Positions 32,950 to 40,055 of a stretch of 44,772 bases of DNA are shown here, piece after piece. This DNA comes from Prevotella sp. (lineage in GTDB: Bacteria > Bacteroidota > Bacteroidia > Bacteroidales > Bacteroidaceae): the NCBI GenBank assembly GCA_017428805.1, contig JAFRQC010000086.1, positions 1-44,772 on the forward strand, written 5' to 3'. The notes under the pieces were generated by a model, which saw nothing but the letters and a program-made list of their open reading frames with translations, searched no databases and had not been told where the DNA came from. Within the stretch, counting starts at the first letter, position 1, and each line of letters opens with the position of its first letter. The translations under genes were made by a program, and so were the position numbers.

Positions 32950-33648
32950 AATGGCCATGATGTCGCGAAGGCTGTTGACGACAAAGGTAGGAGGCTGAGG
33001 GCTTTCGCTGACATCGACCTTCCAACGATTGACAAGCATCGCATCAAGGCCAGCATTGAGGGCTCCGAGGATATCCGTCTGAAGGTTGTCGCCAATCATC
33101 AGGGTCGCTTCTCGAGAAGCTCCTGATGTTTTGAGGGCATAGTCGAAATAGAGTGGCGAGGGCTTGTTGACACCAGCATCTTCGCTGAGGATGATGGTAT
33201 CGAAATAATCGCGGAGTCCGCAGGCAGCGAGTTTCTTATATTGTACTTCGTGGAAGCCGTTGCTCGTCATATGCATCCGATAGCCTTTCTGTTTCAGATA
33301 GTCCATCAATTCGTGGGCACCATCCACCACCCCAGACTTAGAAGAACAGAAATCGAGGAACCTGTCGCTCATCTCCAAACATAGTTCTTTGGTGACATCA
33401 AGGCCTTTGCCCACACTCAGAGGGCGACGGAAACGCTCCACAATGAGGAACGGACGGTCTATCTCTCCTTTCGAATAGCGCGACCACAGATCGATATTTG
33501 CAGACCAATAGGCATCATAAAATGTCTGAGGGCTGTCGAAATAACGATCAAGACGGAAAGCGTCATACGTCTCCTGCAAGGCAATCACGGCATTGCCATA
33601 AGTATCATACAGCGTATCGTCGAAATCAATAAATAAGTCTTTATACAT
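32944..33648 (-). CDS. HAD-family nucleotidase/phosphatase, YjjG-like
   Basis: 234 residues. Haloacid dehalogenase superfamily with motif I FIDFDDTLYDTYGN near residue 7-20, motif II MTSNGF, and motif III/IV KPSPLYFDYAL...LMIGDNLQTDILGALNAGLD. The length and the FIDFDDTL start match the YjjG noncanonical pyrimidine nucleotidase group. A longer open frame runs into cobK-cbiD, but only ATG 33648 gives the normal N-terminus. It is the last gene of the cbiHC-cbiET-cbiGF-cobK/cbiD operon, 10 bases after cbiD. A role as the missing alpha-ribazole phosphatase is conceivable but unsupported by sequence. Confidence 0.88.
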   Translation of the reverse strand: MYKDLFIDFDDTLYDTYGNAVIALQETYDAFRLDRYFDSPQTFYDAYWSANIDLWSRYSKGEIDRPFLIVERFRRPLSVGKGLDVTKELCLEMSDRFLDFCSSKSGVVDGAHELMDYLKQKGYRMHMTSNGFHEVQYKKLAACGLRDYFDTIILSEDAGVNKPSPLYFDYALKTSGASREATLMIGDNLQTDILGALNAGLDAMLVNRWKVDVSESPQPPTFVVNSLRDIMAIL

Positions 33649-33658
33649 TGAACATTTA

Positions 33659-35467
33659 TTAAGAATAGATATTTCCGCTGTCATCAATAAGCAAGATAGT
33701 GAGGGAGCCGTCAGGCAGCAGTGGATTGCAATGGTCTGCACAATGGCGGATGACGGTATGGGCGAAGTCATCAAGTTGTGTTGAAGGAATACGTTCCCAT
33801 AGTTCTCGTGCCAAGGTGATGTTGCTGATATCGATGGAGATTCCTGATTCCTGAAGCATCTGCTGAATGAAGTCGAGGTCCATCGTGGTCTTGCGGCTGT
33901 GGGTGTCGAGATGACCATCAGCCAGTTTGACGGCCTTGCCCAACATCACGCCAAGAGTGACATTCTTGAAATGGAGTTCGTGAGCGATCTTCAATGTCTC
34001 ACCGATATAGTTGCCGTATTCCACAAATGCCTGACGAGGCAGGTCTGGATAGAGAGCCTTGACAAAGCGTTCACTCTTTCCACCACTATTAATCACCACA
34101 CGATCCGTACCGCTGGCCTGGGCTATCGTCATACATTTGCGGATGCTGTCGATGAAGGCTTCTTCGGAGAATGGCTTCACGATGCCTGAGACACCAATGA
34201 TTGAGATGCCACCCTCAATGCCCAGACGTGGATTGAATGTCTTCTTGGCGATTTCTGCTCCGTTGGGGACGGAAATAGTGACGGAAATGGTTCCTAAACA
34301 CAGAGACACAGAGGTACAGAGCTTTTCCAAATTGTGGCAGATCATTTCACGAGGAGCCTTGTTGATGGCAGGTGATCCTGGGGGATAGTCAAAGCCAGGA
34401 AGGGTAATGGTTCCCACACCCTCACCACCAAATATTGCCACGGACTGACTCGGACTATCTCGGACTTCTTTTTCTGCGCAGGACCAATTAGTCCGTGTCT
34501 GTCCGTGTTTGTCCGATGCAATTACCTTCGCCCTCACCTCTATGCCGTTGGTGATGTCTGGATCGTCGCCTGCCTCCTTGAAACAGGAGGCATAATCGTC
34601 ACCATAAGTTACTGGCACTTGGATCGTCTCACCATTGGGGAGGATAACAGGCACTTCTTTGGGAGTCTCGCCTTTCGTCAGCCGTATGGTTGCTGCAACG
34701 GCAGCCGCTGTGGCACAAGTTCCCGTCGTTAGTCCACTATGCAAGGGATAAAACTCAGGCAACAGATGCTCCACAGCCCTCCGCAGGCCATAAGGCCCAT
34801 TGACACAGTCCCCCTGTGTCAATTCCGGACGCTTGAGGGCGATGATACGCATTCCCTTGGCACGAGCTGCTGCCACCTTCTCGCTGAAGCCTCCCGTCTC
34901 GCCACTCTCTTTGAGCAGGATGGCCTCGGCATCGATATCTATCACGCTACTGTCCTCGTAATAGCAGAGTTGGTCTGGCGTAGCCCCCTGTTCTTTCGCC
35001 AAAGCCACAGACGACTCACGAGGGAGGATGCGATAATACACTCGCACTCCTCTGGCCTCCAAAGACTTAAGGCGGCTGATGCTTTGGACACCAGTAGTAG
35101 CCAAAAGCGAGTGGATATCATCAGGGATTTGCGAGTAGTCGTCAATCCAAATGATATCTGGGTCACGAGGGGGATAGATCCGTTCGTAACGGATGAAAGG
35201 AACCTGACATTCTTTGGAAACAGCAGCAATCGTCTGATGGAGCGTTGAGGCAAACGGATGGGCTGCATCCACGATGAGTCGGATGTCGTGCTCCCTGATG
35301 AAGGTCTTCATCGCCTCCGCATCCATCGCTCCGTCGATACGGGTGCCATGCTGCAGCGTCAGGTCTTGTTCACCTGTCTTCGTACTATAAAAGAAAGGTG
35401 AACCAGCCTCCTCCAACACCTCTACAGCCTTGCGGCCCTCTGTTGTTCCTCCGAATACGAGTATCAT
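33659..35467 (-). CDS. Fused cobalt-precorrin-6A reductase and cobalt-precorrin-5B C1-methyltransferase (CobK/CbiJ-CbiD)
   Basis: 602 residues. The N-terminal CobK/CbiJ domain (1-about 240) has the NADPH-binding MILVFGGTTEGRKAVEVL, VDAAHPFAS and TTGVQSISRLK. The CbiD domain (about 245-602) starts LHSGLTTGTCATAAA and includes FNPRLGIEGGISIIGVSGIVKPFSEEA and a C-terminal VNSGGKSERF region. Two insertions come from repeats: about 316-343 (SDKHGQTRTNWSCAEKEVRD, family D-like) before IFGGEGVGTITLPG, and about 381-393 (LCTSVSLCLGT, CACAGAGACACAGAG units) before the VPNGAEIAKKTF motif. The start overlaps the cbiG-cbiF stop by 4 bases. Confidence 0.93.
   Translation of the reverse strand: MILVFGGTTEGRKAVEVLEEAGSPFFYSTKTGEQDLTLQHGTRIDGAMDAEAMKTFIREHDIRLIVDAAHPFASTLHQTIAAVSKECQVPFIRYERIYPPRDPDIIWIDDYSQIPDDIHSLLATTGVQSISRLKSLEARGVRVYYRILPRESSVALAKEQGATPDQLCYYEDSSVIDIDAEAILLKESGETGGFSEKVAAARAKGMRIIALKRPELTQGDCVNGPYGLRRAVEHLLPEFYPLHSGLTTGTCATAAAVAATIRLTKGETPKEVPVILPNGETIQVPVTYGDDYASCFKEAGDDPDITNGIEVRAKVIASDKHGQTRTNWSCAEKEVRDSPSQSVAIFGGEGVGTITLPGFDYPPGSPAINKAPREMICHNLEKLCTSVSLCLGTISVTISVPNGAEIAKKTFNPRLGIEGGISIIGVSGIVKPFSEEAFIDSIRKCMTIAQASGTDRVVINSGGKSERFVKALYPDLPRQAFVEYGNYIGETLKIAHELHFKNVTLGVMLGKAVKLADGHLDTHSRKTTMDLDFIQQMLQESGISIDISNITLARELWERIPSTQLDDFAHTVIRHCADHCNPLLPDGSLTILLIDDSGNIYS
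34289..34325 (-). repeat. In-frame CACAGAGACACAGAG repeat in cbiD
   Basis: Plus-strand AAACACAGAGACACAGAGGT then ACAGAGC. Units of ACAGAG. Adds about 12 residues between REMICHNLEK and TISVTISVPNG. Confidence 0.6.
34438..34522 (-). repeat. In-frame palindromic element, family D, in cbiD
   Basis: Left CCACGGACTGACTCGGACTA then TCTCGGACTT; right AATTAGTCCGTGTCTGTCCG then TGTTTGTCCGATGC. Imperfect inverted arms of CGGACTnAC units, the same family as 20767-20846 in cbiB. Confidence 0.72.
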
Positions 35468-37263
35468 GATGGATCTTCGCCTTGTCTGAAGAGATGGGTA
35501 AAGTGTTTGTTATAGAGCTCTGAGAGCCCCTGACGATTGTCGATGGCCTCACCCACCACAAGCATCGTGGTGAGCGTGAGTTTATTGTCGTGGACAATCT
35601 TCGCAAGGTCTTTCAACTTGCCACGATAGATCTTCTGGTCTGGCCACGTCAGATGGTAGCAGGCAGCAACAGGCGTATCCTCTGGATATTCCTGCAAGAG
35701 TTCGCGCTGCACATCGTCGACAATGGCAGCCGAGAGGAAGATGCACATCGTACTCTGACTCTTGGCCAACAGATGTAGTTGCTCTTTCTCTGGCATCGGC
35801 GTCCGTCCCTCACCGCGAGTGAGGATGATGGTTTGACAACGCTCCGGAATCGTAAACTGGCTCTGCAGTTCTGCGGCTGCTGCGAGGAAAGAACTGATGC
35901 CTGGGGTAATATGATAGTCCATACCGCTTTGGTCGAAGAAAGCCATCTGCTCCTGGATAGCACCAAAGATGCAGGGATCGCCCGTATGCAGACGAACGAT
36001 AAAATGGCCTTTGTCGTAGTGTTTCTTCATCAGTTCGCATTGCTCTTCGAGGGCCATATCGGCAGAAGAGCGAACTATGGCTCCTGACTTGTGACATTCC
36101 GTCAAAGCCTTAGGAACCAAAGAGCCTGCATATAAGATAAGGTCTGCCTTCTCCAACATCTTACGACCTCGCACAGACACCAAGTCAGGATCGCCAGGAC
36201 CAGCGCCTACGATCTCAATGTGACCCTGTTTCTGACGCAAGTGATTGTAGTCGATGGCTAAAGCAGCCGTCCAGTTCTTACCTTTCACTTTTGGAATAAT
36301 CAGTTTTCCATGATTGGAGCCGAGAATGGCAGCCGCCTCACAGACACTGGATGTACCTACATACTTCTCAACGGTTGCACTCGGATTGGGCACTTCGACT
36401 TGCGATAGTTCGTCGGCCGTAAAGAACACCACCTCTTCGTCGTATTCATCTTCGAGCATCGCACAGAACTCTTCGTCTTCTTTCACATCAATCGTACAAT
36501 ACTTATGAGAACAGGGCAGGATGCCTTTATTGGCAAAGGCCTCGTCTATCTCATCGTAGATTGCCTCGTAATCTTCAGGATGATGCGCCAATCCAAAGCC
36601 AATCGTTCCAACCATCGGCACGAAATGAAGTTCGAGCATACCATCTGGCGCATGGCGACAAAAAGGTGTCACCATAATAAGCAGACTGTATTTATTGGGA
36701 TCAGCCTCGCTGATATCGTCAATGATAGTTACATGATCAGGCTTCGTGGCTTCCAAATAGTCCGTTCCCTCATCGCGAACTTCCATCAACAGGGCCGTTG
36801 GTTCACGATTGACGAAGGCAAAGATGCATTGGTTCATTTCATCCTCAAAACTGGCAATGGGCCAGTCAAACCTCGCCTCAAGCATATCCAGTTGCCAAAG
36901 ACCCGCATTGTCGCTCTGAGTAGTAATCACCTCACGGGCACCTATCATCGCTGCAATATCTCTCGCCAGATCATTAGCCCCTCCTACATGTCCGCTGAGC
37001 ACAGAGATGGCATTCAGGCCCAAACTGTCAACACACACCACAGCGGGATCTTCGTGCTTATCCTTGATATACGGCGCTATCGTCCTCACACAGATACCCA
37101 TCGCCCCAACGAACACAAACGCATCGAAATCCTTCCAGCGCTTACCAACATTCACACGGCTGATGATCTCTGCTTCATTCTTCTGAGCAAATACTTGACT
37201 CTGAATAAGGCGGGCGATGTTCTTACCCTCCTCACTGATTTGTATAATCGCTATCTTTTGCAT
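35464..37263 (-). CDS. Fused CbiG (cobalt-precorrin-5A hydrolase) and CbiF/CobM (precorrin-4 C11-methyltransferase)
   Basis: 599 residues. The CbiG part (1-about 345) opens the delta-lactone ring in the anaerobic pathway: VFVGAMGICVRTIAPYIKDKHEDPAVV and LSGHVGGANDLARDIA are CbiG N-domain motifs, and VEVPNPSATVEKYVGTSSVCEAAAILGS with IPKVKGKNWTAALA is the CbiG C-domain. CbiF (about 350-599) starts IEIVGAGPGDPDLVSVRGRKML, with RLHTGDPCIFGAIQEQM, YHITPGISSFLAAAA and ILTRGEGRTPMPE for SAM and corrin binding. No repeat insertion is seen here. The start overlaps the cbiE-cbiT stop by 13 bases. CbiG identifies the pathway as the anaerobic, early-cobalt route. Confidence 0.95.
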   Translation of the reverse strand: MQKIAIIQISEEGKNIARLIQSQVFAQKNEAEIISRVNVGKRWKDFDAFVFVGAMGICVRTIAPYIKDKHEDPAVVCVDSLGLNAISVLSGHVGGANDLARDIAAMIGAREVITTQSDNAGLWQLDMLEARFDWPIASFEDEMNQCIFAFVNREPTALLMEVRDEGTDYLEATKPDHVTIIDDISEADPNKYSLLIMVTPFCRHAPDGMLELHFVPMVGTIGFGLAHHPEDYEAIYDEIDEAFANKGILPCSHKYCTIDVKEDEEFCAMLEDEYDEEVVFFTADELSQVEVPNPSATVEKYVGTSSVCEAAAILGSNHGKLIIPKVKGKNWTAALAIDYNHLRQKQGHIEIVGAGPGDPDLVSVRGRKMLEKADLILYAGSLVPKALTECHKSGAIVRSSADMALEEQCELMKKHYDKGHFIVRLHTGDPCIFGAIQEQMAFFDQSGMDYHITPGISSFLAAAAELQSQFTIPERCQTIILTRGEGRTPMPEKEQLHLLAKSQSTMCIFLSAAIVDDVQRELLQEYPEDTPVAACYHLTWPDQKIYRGKLKDLAKIVHDNKLTLTTMLVVGEAIDNRQGLSELYNKHFTHLFRQGEDPS

Positions 37264-38534
37264 TTCAATATAGTTATTGGATGATTATCGTTGAGTTGTA
37301 TTCTTGTTGGCGGATCTTGTTGTAATCCCAATTCTGCACATGCCTCATTCCATAGCTGACGGCTGTCTGTGGTGACCTTTGGCGCAACCACACTATTGAA
37401 GACGATGATGCCATCAGGGGCAAGGACAGAGAGGACTTTCGACATAATGTCTTTCAGGCGGCCACCGTGACCTCCGATGAAGACGGCATCTGGGCGAGGG
37501 AGAGCGGAAATATCCGTTTCGAAGAAGTCGCCGATATGGATGTCGATGCCTGGGGCTCCAAAGCGACGGGCATTCTCTTGGATGATGGCCTCGCACTCAG
37601 GACGGATCTCGAAGGCACAGATCGTAAGATGAGGGAATTGCAGACGGGACTCGATGGATACGCTGCCTGTACAGAAGCCGATATCCCAGAAGACGTGTCT
37701 TTTGGGAAGTTCGAGGGCTTGGAGCGTCAGCAGACGGATGGGCATCTTGGTAATCATTTTCTCACGACCGTCGAGTAACACAAATTGATTATCAGGAATG
37801 CCGAATCTTTTTCTTAGGCACGGATTACACGGATTTACACTGCTTTTATTATCTGTCTTTGAATTTAAATCCGTGTTAATCCGTGTAATCCGTGCCAAAA
37901 TGATACAGTTGGGGTGGTCAAAGTCACGACGGGTAGCCTCATCAATGGTAAGCGTTGTGACTTTCTCGAGCGACGGATTCCCCAAATGCTCGCCAACGGA
38001 CATATAGTAATTGGTATAGCCATAGTCGAGCATCCGCTGGGCGATAGTAGAGGGTGTATGTTCGCGATCTGTCAGCACACCAATCTTTTCAGCCCTCTCG
38101 ATGAGTGCTTTGTCAAACTCATGCCAGGGACGGCCCGTCAGTGAAACGATGCGCATATCGTGATAAGGCATCACGAGACGATGAGCCAGCATCTGCAAGG
38201 AGTTGAACGTGGGATAAACAACCATCTTCGCCTCAGGCATTTTCCGTTTGATGGTATTGGCAAAGCCGAAGAACAGAGGATCGCCACTGGCGAAGACGAT
38301 GATGGATTTACGATTTACTGATTTACAATTTACGATTTTATATTGCTCGAAAACATCATCGAGGGGGACGGTGATGTCGATCCATTGGGCATCGGCAGGC
38401 AACAACGGCGCCACAATCTCATGATGCCGCTTGCCACCAGAGAACATCTTCCCGTTCTTGATGATCTCCAACACCTCAGGCGGAAACCAAGGCTCTGGAT
38501 TGTCTGTGATACCTATAACAATGAATCGCTGCAT
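37251..38534 (-). CDS. Fused CbiE-CbiT precorrin-7 C5-methyltransferase / precorrin-6B C15-methyltransferase (decarboxylating)
   Basis: 427 residues. CbiE (1-about 212): FIVIGITDNPEPW, FSGGKRHHEI, FASGDPLFFGFANTI, VVYPTFNSLQMLAHRLVMPYHDMRIVSLTGR. CbiT (about 240-427): FGIPDNQFVLLDGREKMITKMPIRLLTLQALEL and the SAM motif FWDIGFCTGSVSIE, then DAVFIGGHGGRLKDIM. A longer open frame upstream (to 38675) runs through repeat and cbiC sequence; the true start MQRFIVIG is at 38534. Repeat insertions: residues 65-77 (IVNCKSVNRK) in CbiE and 213-239 (RINTDLNSKTDNKSSVNPCN) at the CbiE/CbiT linker. DIGFCTG replaces the usual GxGxG-like DIGAGTG. Confidence 0.94.
   Translation of the reverse strand: MQRFIVIGITDNPEPWFPPEVLEIIKNGKMFSGGKRHHEIVAPLLPADAQWIDITVPLDDVFEQYKIVNCKSVNRKSIIVFASGDPLFFGFANTIKRKMPEAKMVVYPTFNSLQMLAHRLVMPYHDMRIVSLTGRPWHEFDKALIERAEKIGVLTDREHTPSTIAQRMLDYGYTNYYMSVGEHLGNPSLEKVTTLTIDEATRRDFDHPNCIILARITRINTDLNSKTDNKSSVNPCNPCLRKRFGIPDNQFVLLDGREKMITKMPIRLLTLQALELPKRHVFWDIGFCTGSVSIESRLQFPHLTICAFEIRPECEAIIQENARRFGAPGIDIHIGDFFETDISALPRPDAVFIGGHGGRLKDIMSKVLSVLAPDGIIVFNSVVAPKVTTDSRQLWNEACAELGLQQDPPTRIQLNDNHPITILKCKR
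37817..37896 (-). repeat. In-frame palindromic element, family F, at CbiE/CbiT linker
   Basis: Plus-strand left arm GGCACGGATTACACGGATTT then ACAC (37817-37840); right arm GTGTTAATCCGTGTAATCCG then TGCC (37873-37896); 24-bp arms with one mismatch, 32-nt loop. Units of CACGGATTA. Confidence 0.85.
38304..38340 (-). repeat. In-frame GATTTACGATTTACTGATTT repeat in cbiE
   Basis: Units GATTTAC repeated about four times, read as KIVNCKSVNRKSI just before FASGDPLFFG. No inverted partner. Confidence 0.6.
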
Positions 38535-38561
38535 AAATTCGTGAAATTCGTGTAATTCGTT
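38535..38561 (-). repeat. Family G half-element between cbiC and cbiE
   Basis: AAATTCGTGAAATTCGTGTA then ATTCGTT, abutting the cbiE start codon. One arm only of the CACGAATT family; it forms the 37-bp gap between the two genes. Confidence 0.65.
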
Positions 38562-38571
38562 GTCTGAAAAA

Positions 38572-39993
38572 TCACAGGTCGCGACCTGGTTTAAGTTGTT
38601 CCGCATCGTCGAAAGTGAGAATGGCATTGCAAAGCGTCGCAGCCAGGTTTGAGCCTCCCTTCCTGCCCTCAACAATAATCTTGGGAATGTCCTTGAAAGG
38701 CTTCACCATGTGTTTGGATTCCCTGACATGCACAAAGCCCACAGGTGCAGCAATGATACCAGCAGGATGAGCCTTGCCCTTACGGATCAGGTCGCAGAGT
38801 TCCATCAGCGCTGTGGGGGCGTTGCCAAAGGCAAAGAGTGCATCGGGATGTTCCTCGACAGCGAGACGGATGCCAGCTTGAGTACGGGTAAGACCCACCC
38901 CCAGCCCCTCCCCAAGGGAGGGGAGCTTGGTTAGTTCTGCCACACGAGGGTCTGAGAGATAGCACTTCGCCTCGATGCCCAATCGCTGCAAGGCTCCCTT
39001 TCGGATGCCACTCGTCACCATCGTCACATCTGTCACGATGGTTTTCAGCGAACCGTCCTTTACCTTATTATATAGTGTCTCTACAGCCTTCGGATCAGTA
39101 TAGAGAATATTCTCCATATCGAAGTCGGCTGTGGTGTGAATGGCATGCAGCAGAGCCCATTTGTGGTCGAGAGGGTAATCTTGTCGCTTCAACTCGCCTG
39201 CTATCGTTCTAAACGACTCAATCATGATTTCCTGCCCAATCTTCCCTCCAACAGCAGAGCCCCTATAGTAGCCACGAGGCGTTATCATCTTCCCATCAGC
39301 CAAATACGACTGCGAATTACCGATAAGGATAACCGTAAACATATCCACATCCTCAGGGTCGAAATCGGCAAGGGTTGTGACCTTTACTTCCTGTTCCTCG
39401 CGTCCTGCCTGACAGACATAGCCTACAGGGGTATCTTCAGAGCGATACTTCAAGAATAATTCTTGCAGGCGATAGAGTTGCCAATAGCGGCCATGCGATT
39501 TCGGATTATAAACGGCTGTCACGAAATCGCCCACAGCAGCAGCTTTGATACGGCGTTCGATCACCTCCCAAGGCGTCATCAGGTCTGACAAGGAGATGAT
39601 ACACATATCATGGCCGATGGGAGCCCCCAGCAATGAGGCAGCCTTCTGGAAAGCCGAGATGCCTGGCAAGGTGATGATGTCGATATCAGATGCCCTTTCC
39701 TGCTTCATCTCGTAGATGAGTGGCGCCATACCGTATAACCCTGCATCGCCAGAGGAAATCACCACAACGGTCTTTCCTTGTTCCGCCAACAAGAACGCCT
39801 GTTCAGCCCGTTCTCGTTCCTTCTTCATTCCCGTGTCGATGCACTCACAACCTTCCTTCACATAAGCCTCGATAAATTGGAAATAATACTTATATCCAAC
39901 AATCACATCCGCCTCCCGCACTGCCTCCAATACGGCAGGCGTGATGTCCTCTTTACTGCCAGGTCCTATGCCCGCAACGATGATCTTTCCCAT
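38572..39993 (-). CDS. Fused CbiH (precorrin-3B C17-methyltransferase) and CbiC/CobH (precorrin-8X methylmutase)
   Basis: 473 residues. CbiH (1-about 245): MGKIIVAGIGPGSKEDITPAVLEA, ISSGDAGLYGMAPLIYEM, LPGISAFQKAASLLGAPIGHDM, GNSQSYLADGKMITPRGY. CbiC (about 250-473): IEAKCYLSDPRV, TRTQAGIRLAVEE, FAFGNAPTALMEL, AAPVGFVHVRESK, GRKGGSNLAATLCNAIL. The start at 39993 is used because an upstream ATG at 40014 lies within the promoter. Residues about 353-368 (LTKLPSLGEGLGVGL) come from one family B arm placed between DPRVAE and the conserved TRTQAGI. First gene of the five-gene operon. Confidence 0.94.
   Translation of the reverse strand: MGKIIVAGIGPGSKEDITPAVLEAVREADVIVGYKYYFQFIEAYVKEGCECIDTGMKKERERAEQAFLLAEQGKTVVVISSGDAGLYGMAPLIYEMKQERASDIDIITLPGISAFQKAASLLGAPIGHDMCIISLSDLMTPWEVIERRIKAAAVGDFVTAVYNPKSHGRYWQLYRLQELFLKYRSEDTPVGYVCQAGREEQEVKVTTLADFDPEDVDMFTVILIGNSQSYLADGKMITPRGYYRGSAVGGKIGQEIMIESFRTIAGELKRQDYPLDHKWALLHAIHTTADFDMENILYTDPKAVETLYNKVKDGSLKTIVTDVTMVTSGIRKGALQRLGIEAKCYLSDPRVAELTKLPSLGEGLGVGLTRTQAGIRLAVEEHPDALFAFGNAPTALMELCDLIRKGKAHPAGIIAAPVGFVHVRESKHMVKPFKDIPKIIVEGRKGGSNLAATLCNAILTFDDAEQLKPGRDL
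38892..38933 (-). repeat. In-frame single family B arm in cbiC
   Basis: Plus-strand GACCCACCCCCAGCCCCTCC then CCAAGGGAGGGGAGCTTGG. Matches one arm of 18751-18862. The inner CCCTCCCCAAGGGAGGG is self-complementary. Confidence 0.78.
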
Positions 39994-40001
39994 ATCAACT
40001 G

Positions 40002-40035
40002 CAAAGATACACAAAAATCCCCTATTTCCTACAAA
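40002..40035 (-). promoter_or_regulatory. Promoter for cbiHC-cbiET-cbiGF-cobK/cbiD operon, near-leaderless
   Basis: Minus-strand TATCTTTG (40002-40009) with TTTG at 40032-40035 (22 nt spacing). Only 8 nt separate the box from the ATG, so the mRNA leader must be very short. No riboswitch fits here. Confidence 0.75.
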
Positions 40036-40055
40036 TTCGCAACCAACATTAACAG

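Noticed and set aside
33649..33918. 90-residue extension of the HAD gene
   Set aside because: Overlaps the CbiD C-terminus in another frame and lacks any HAD sequence; motif I lies just after the short start.
38535..38675. N-terminal extension of cbiE to 38675
   Set aside because: It would read cbiC and repeat sequence in the wrong frame; the family N-terminus FIVIGITDN begins at 38534.
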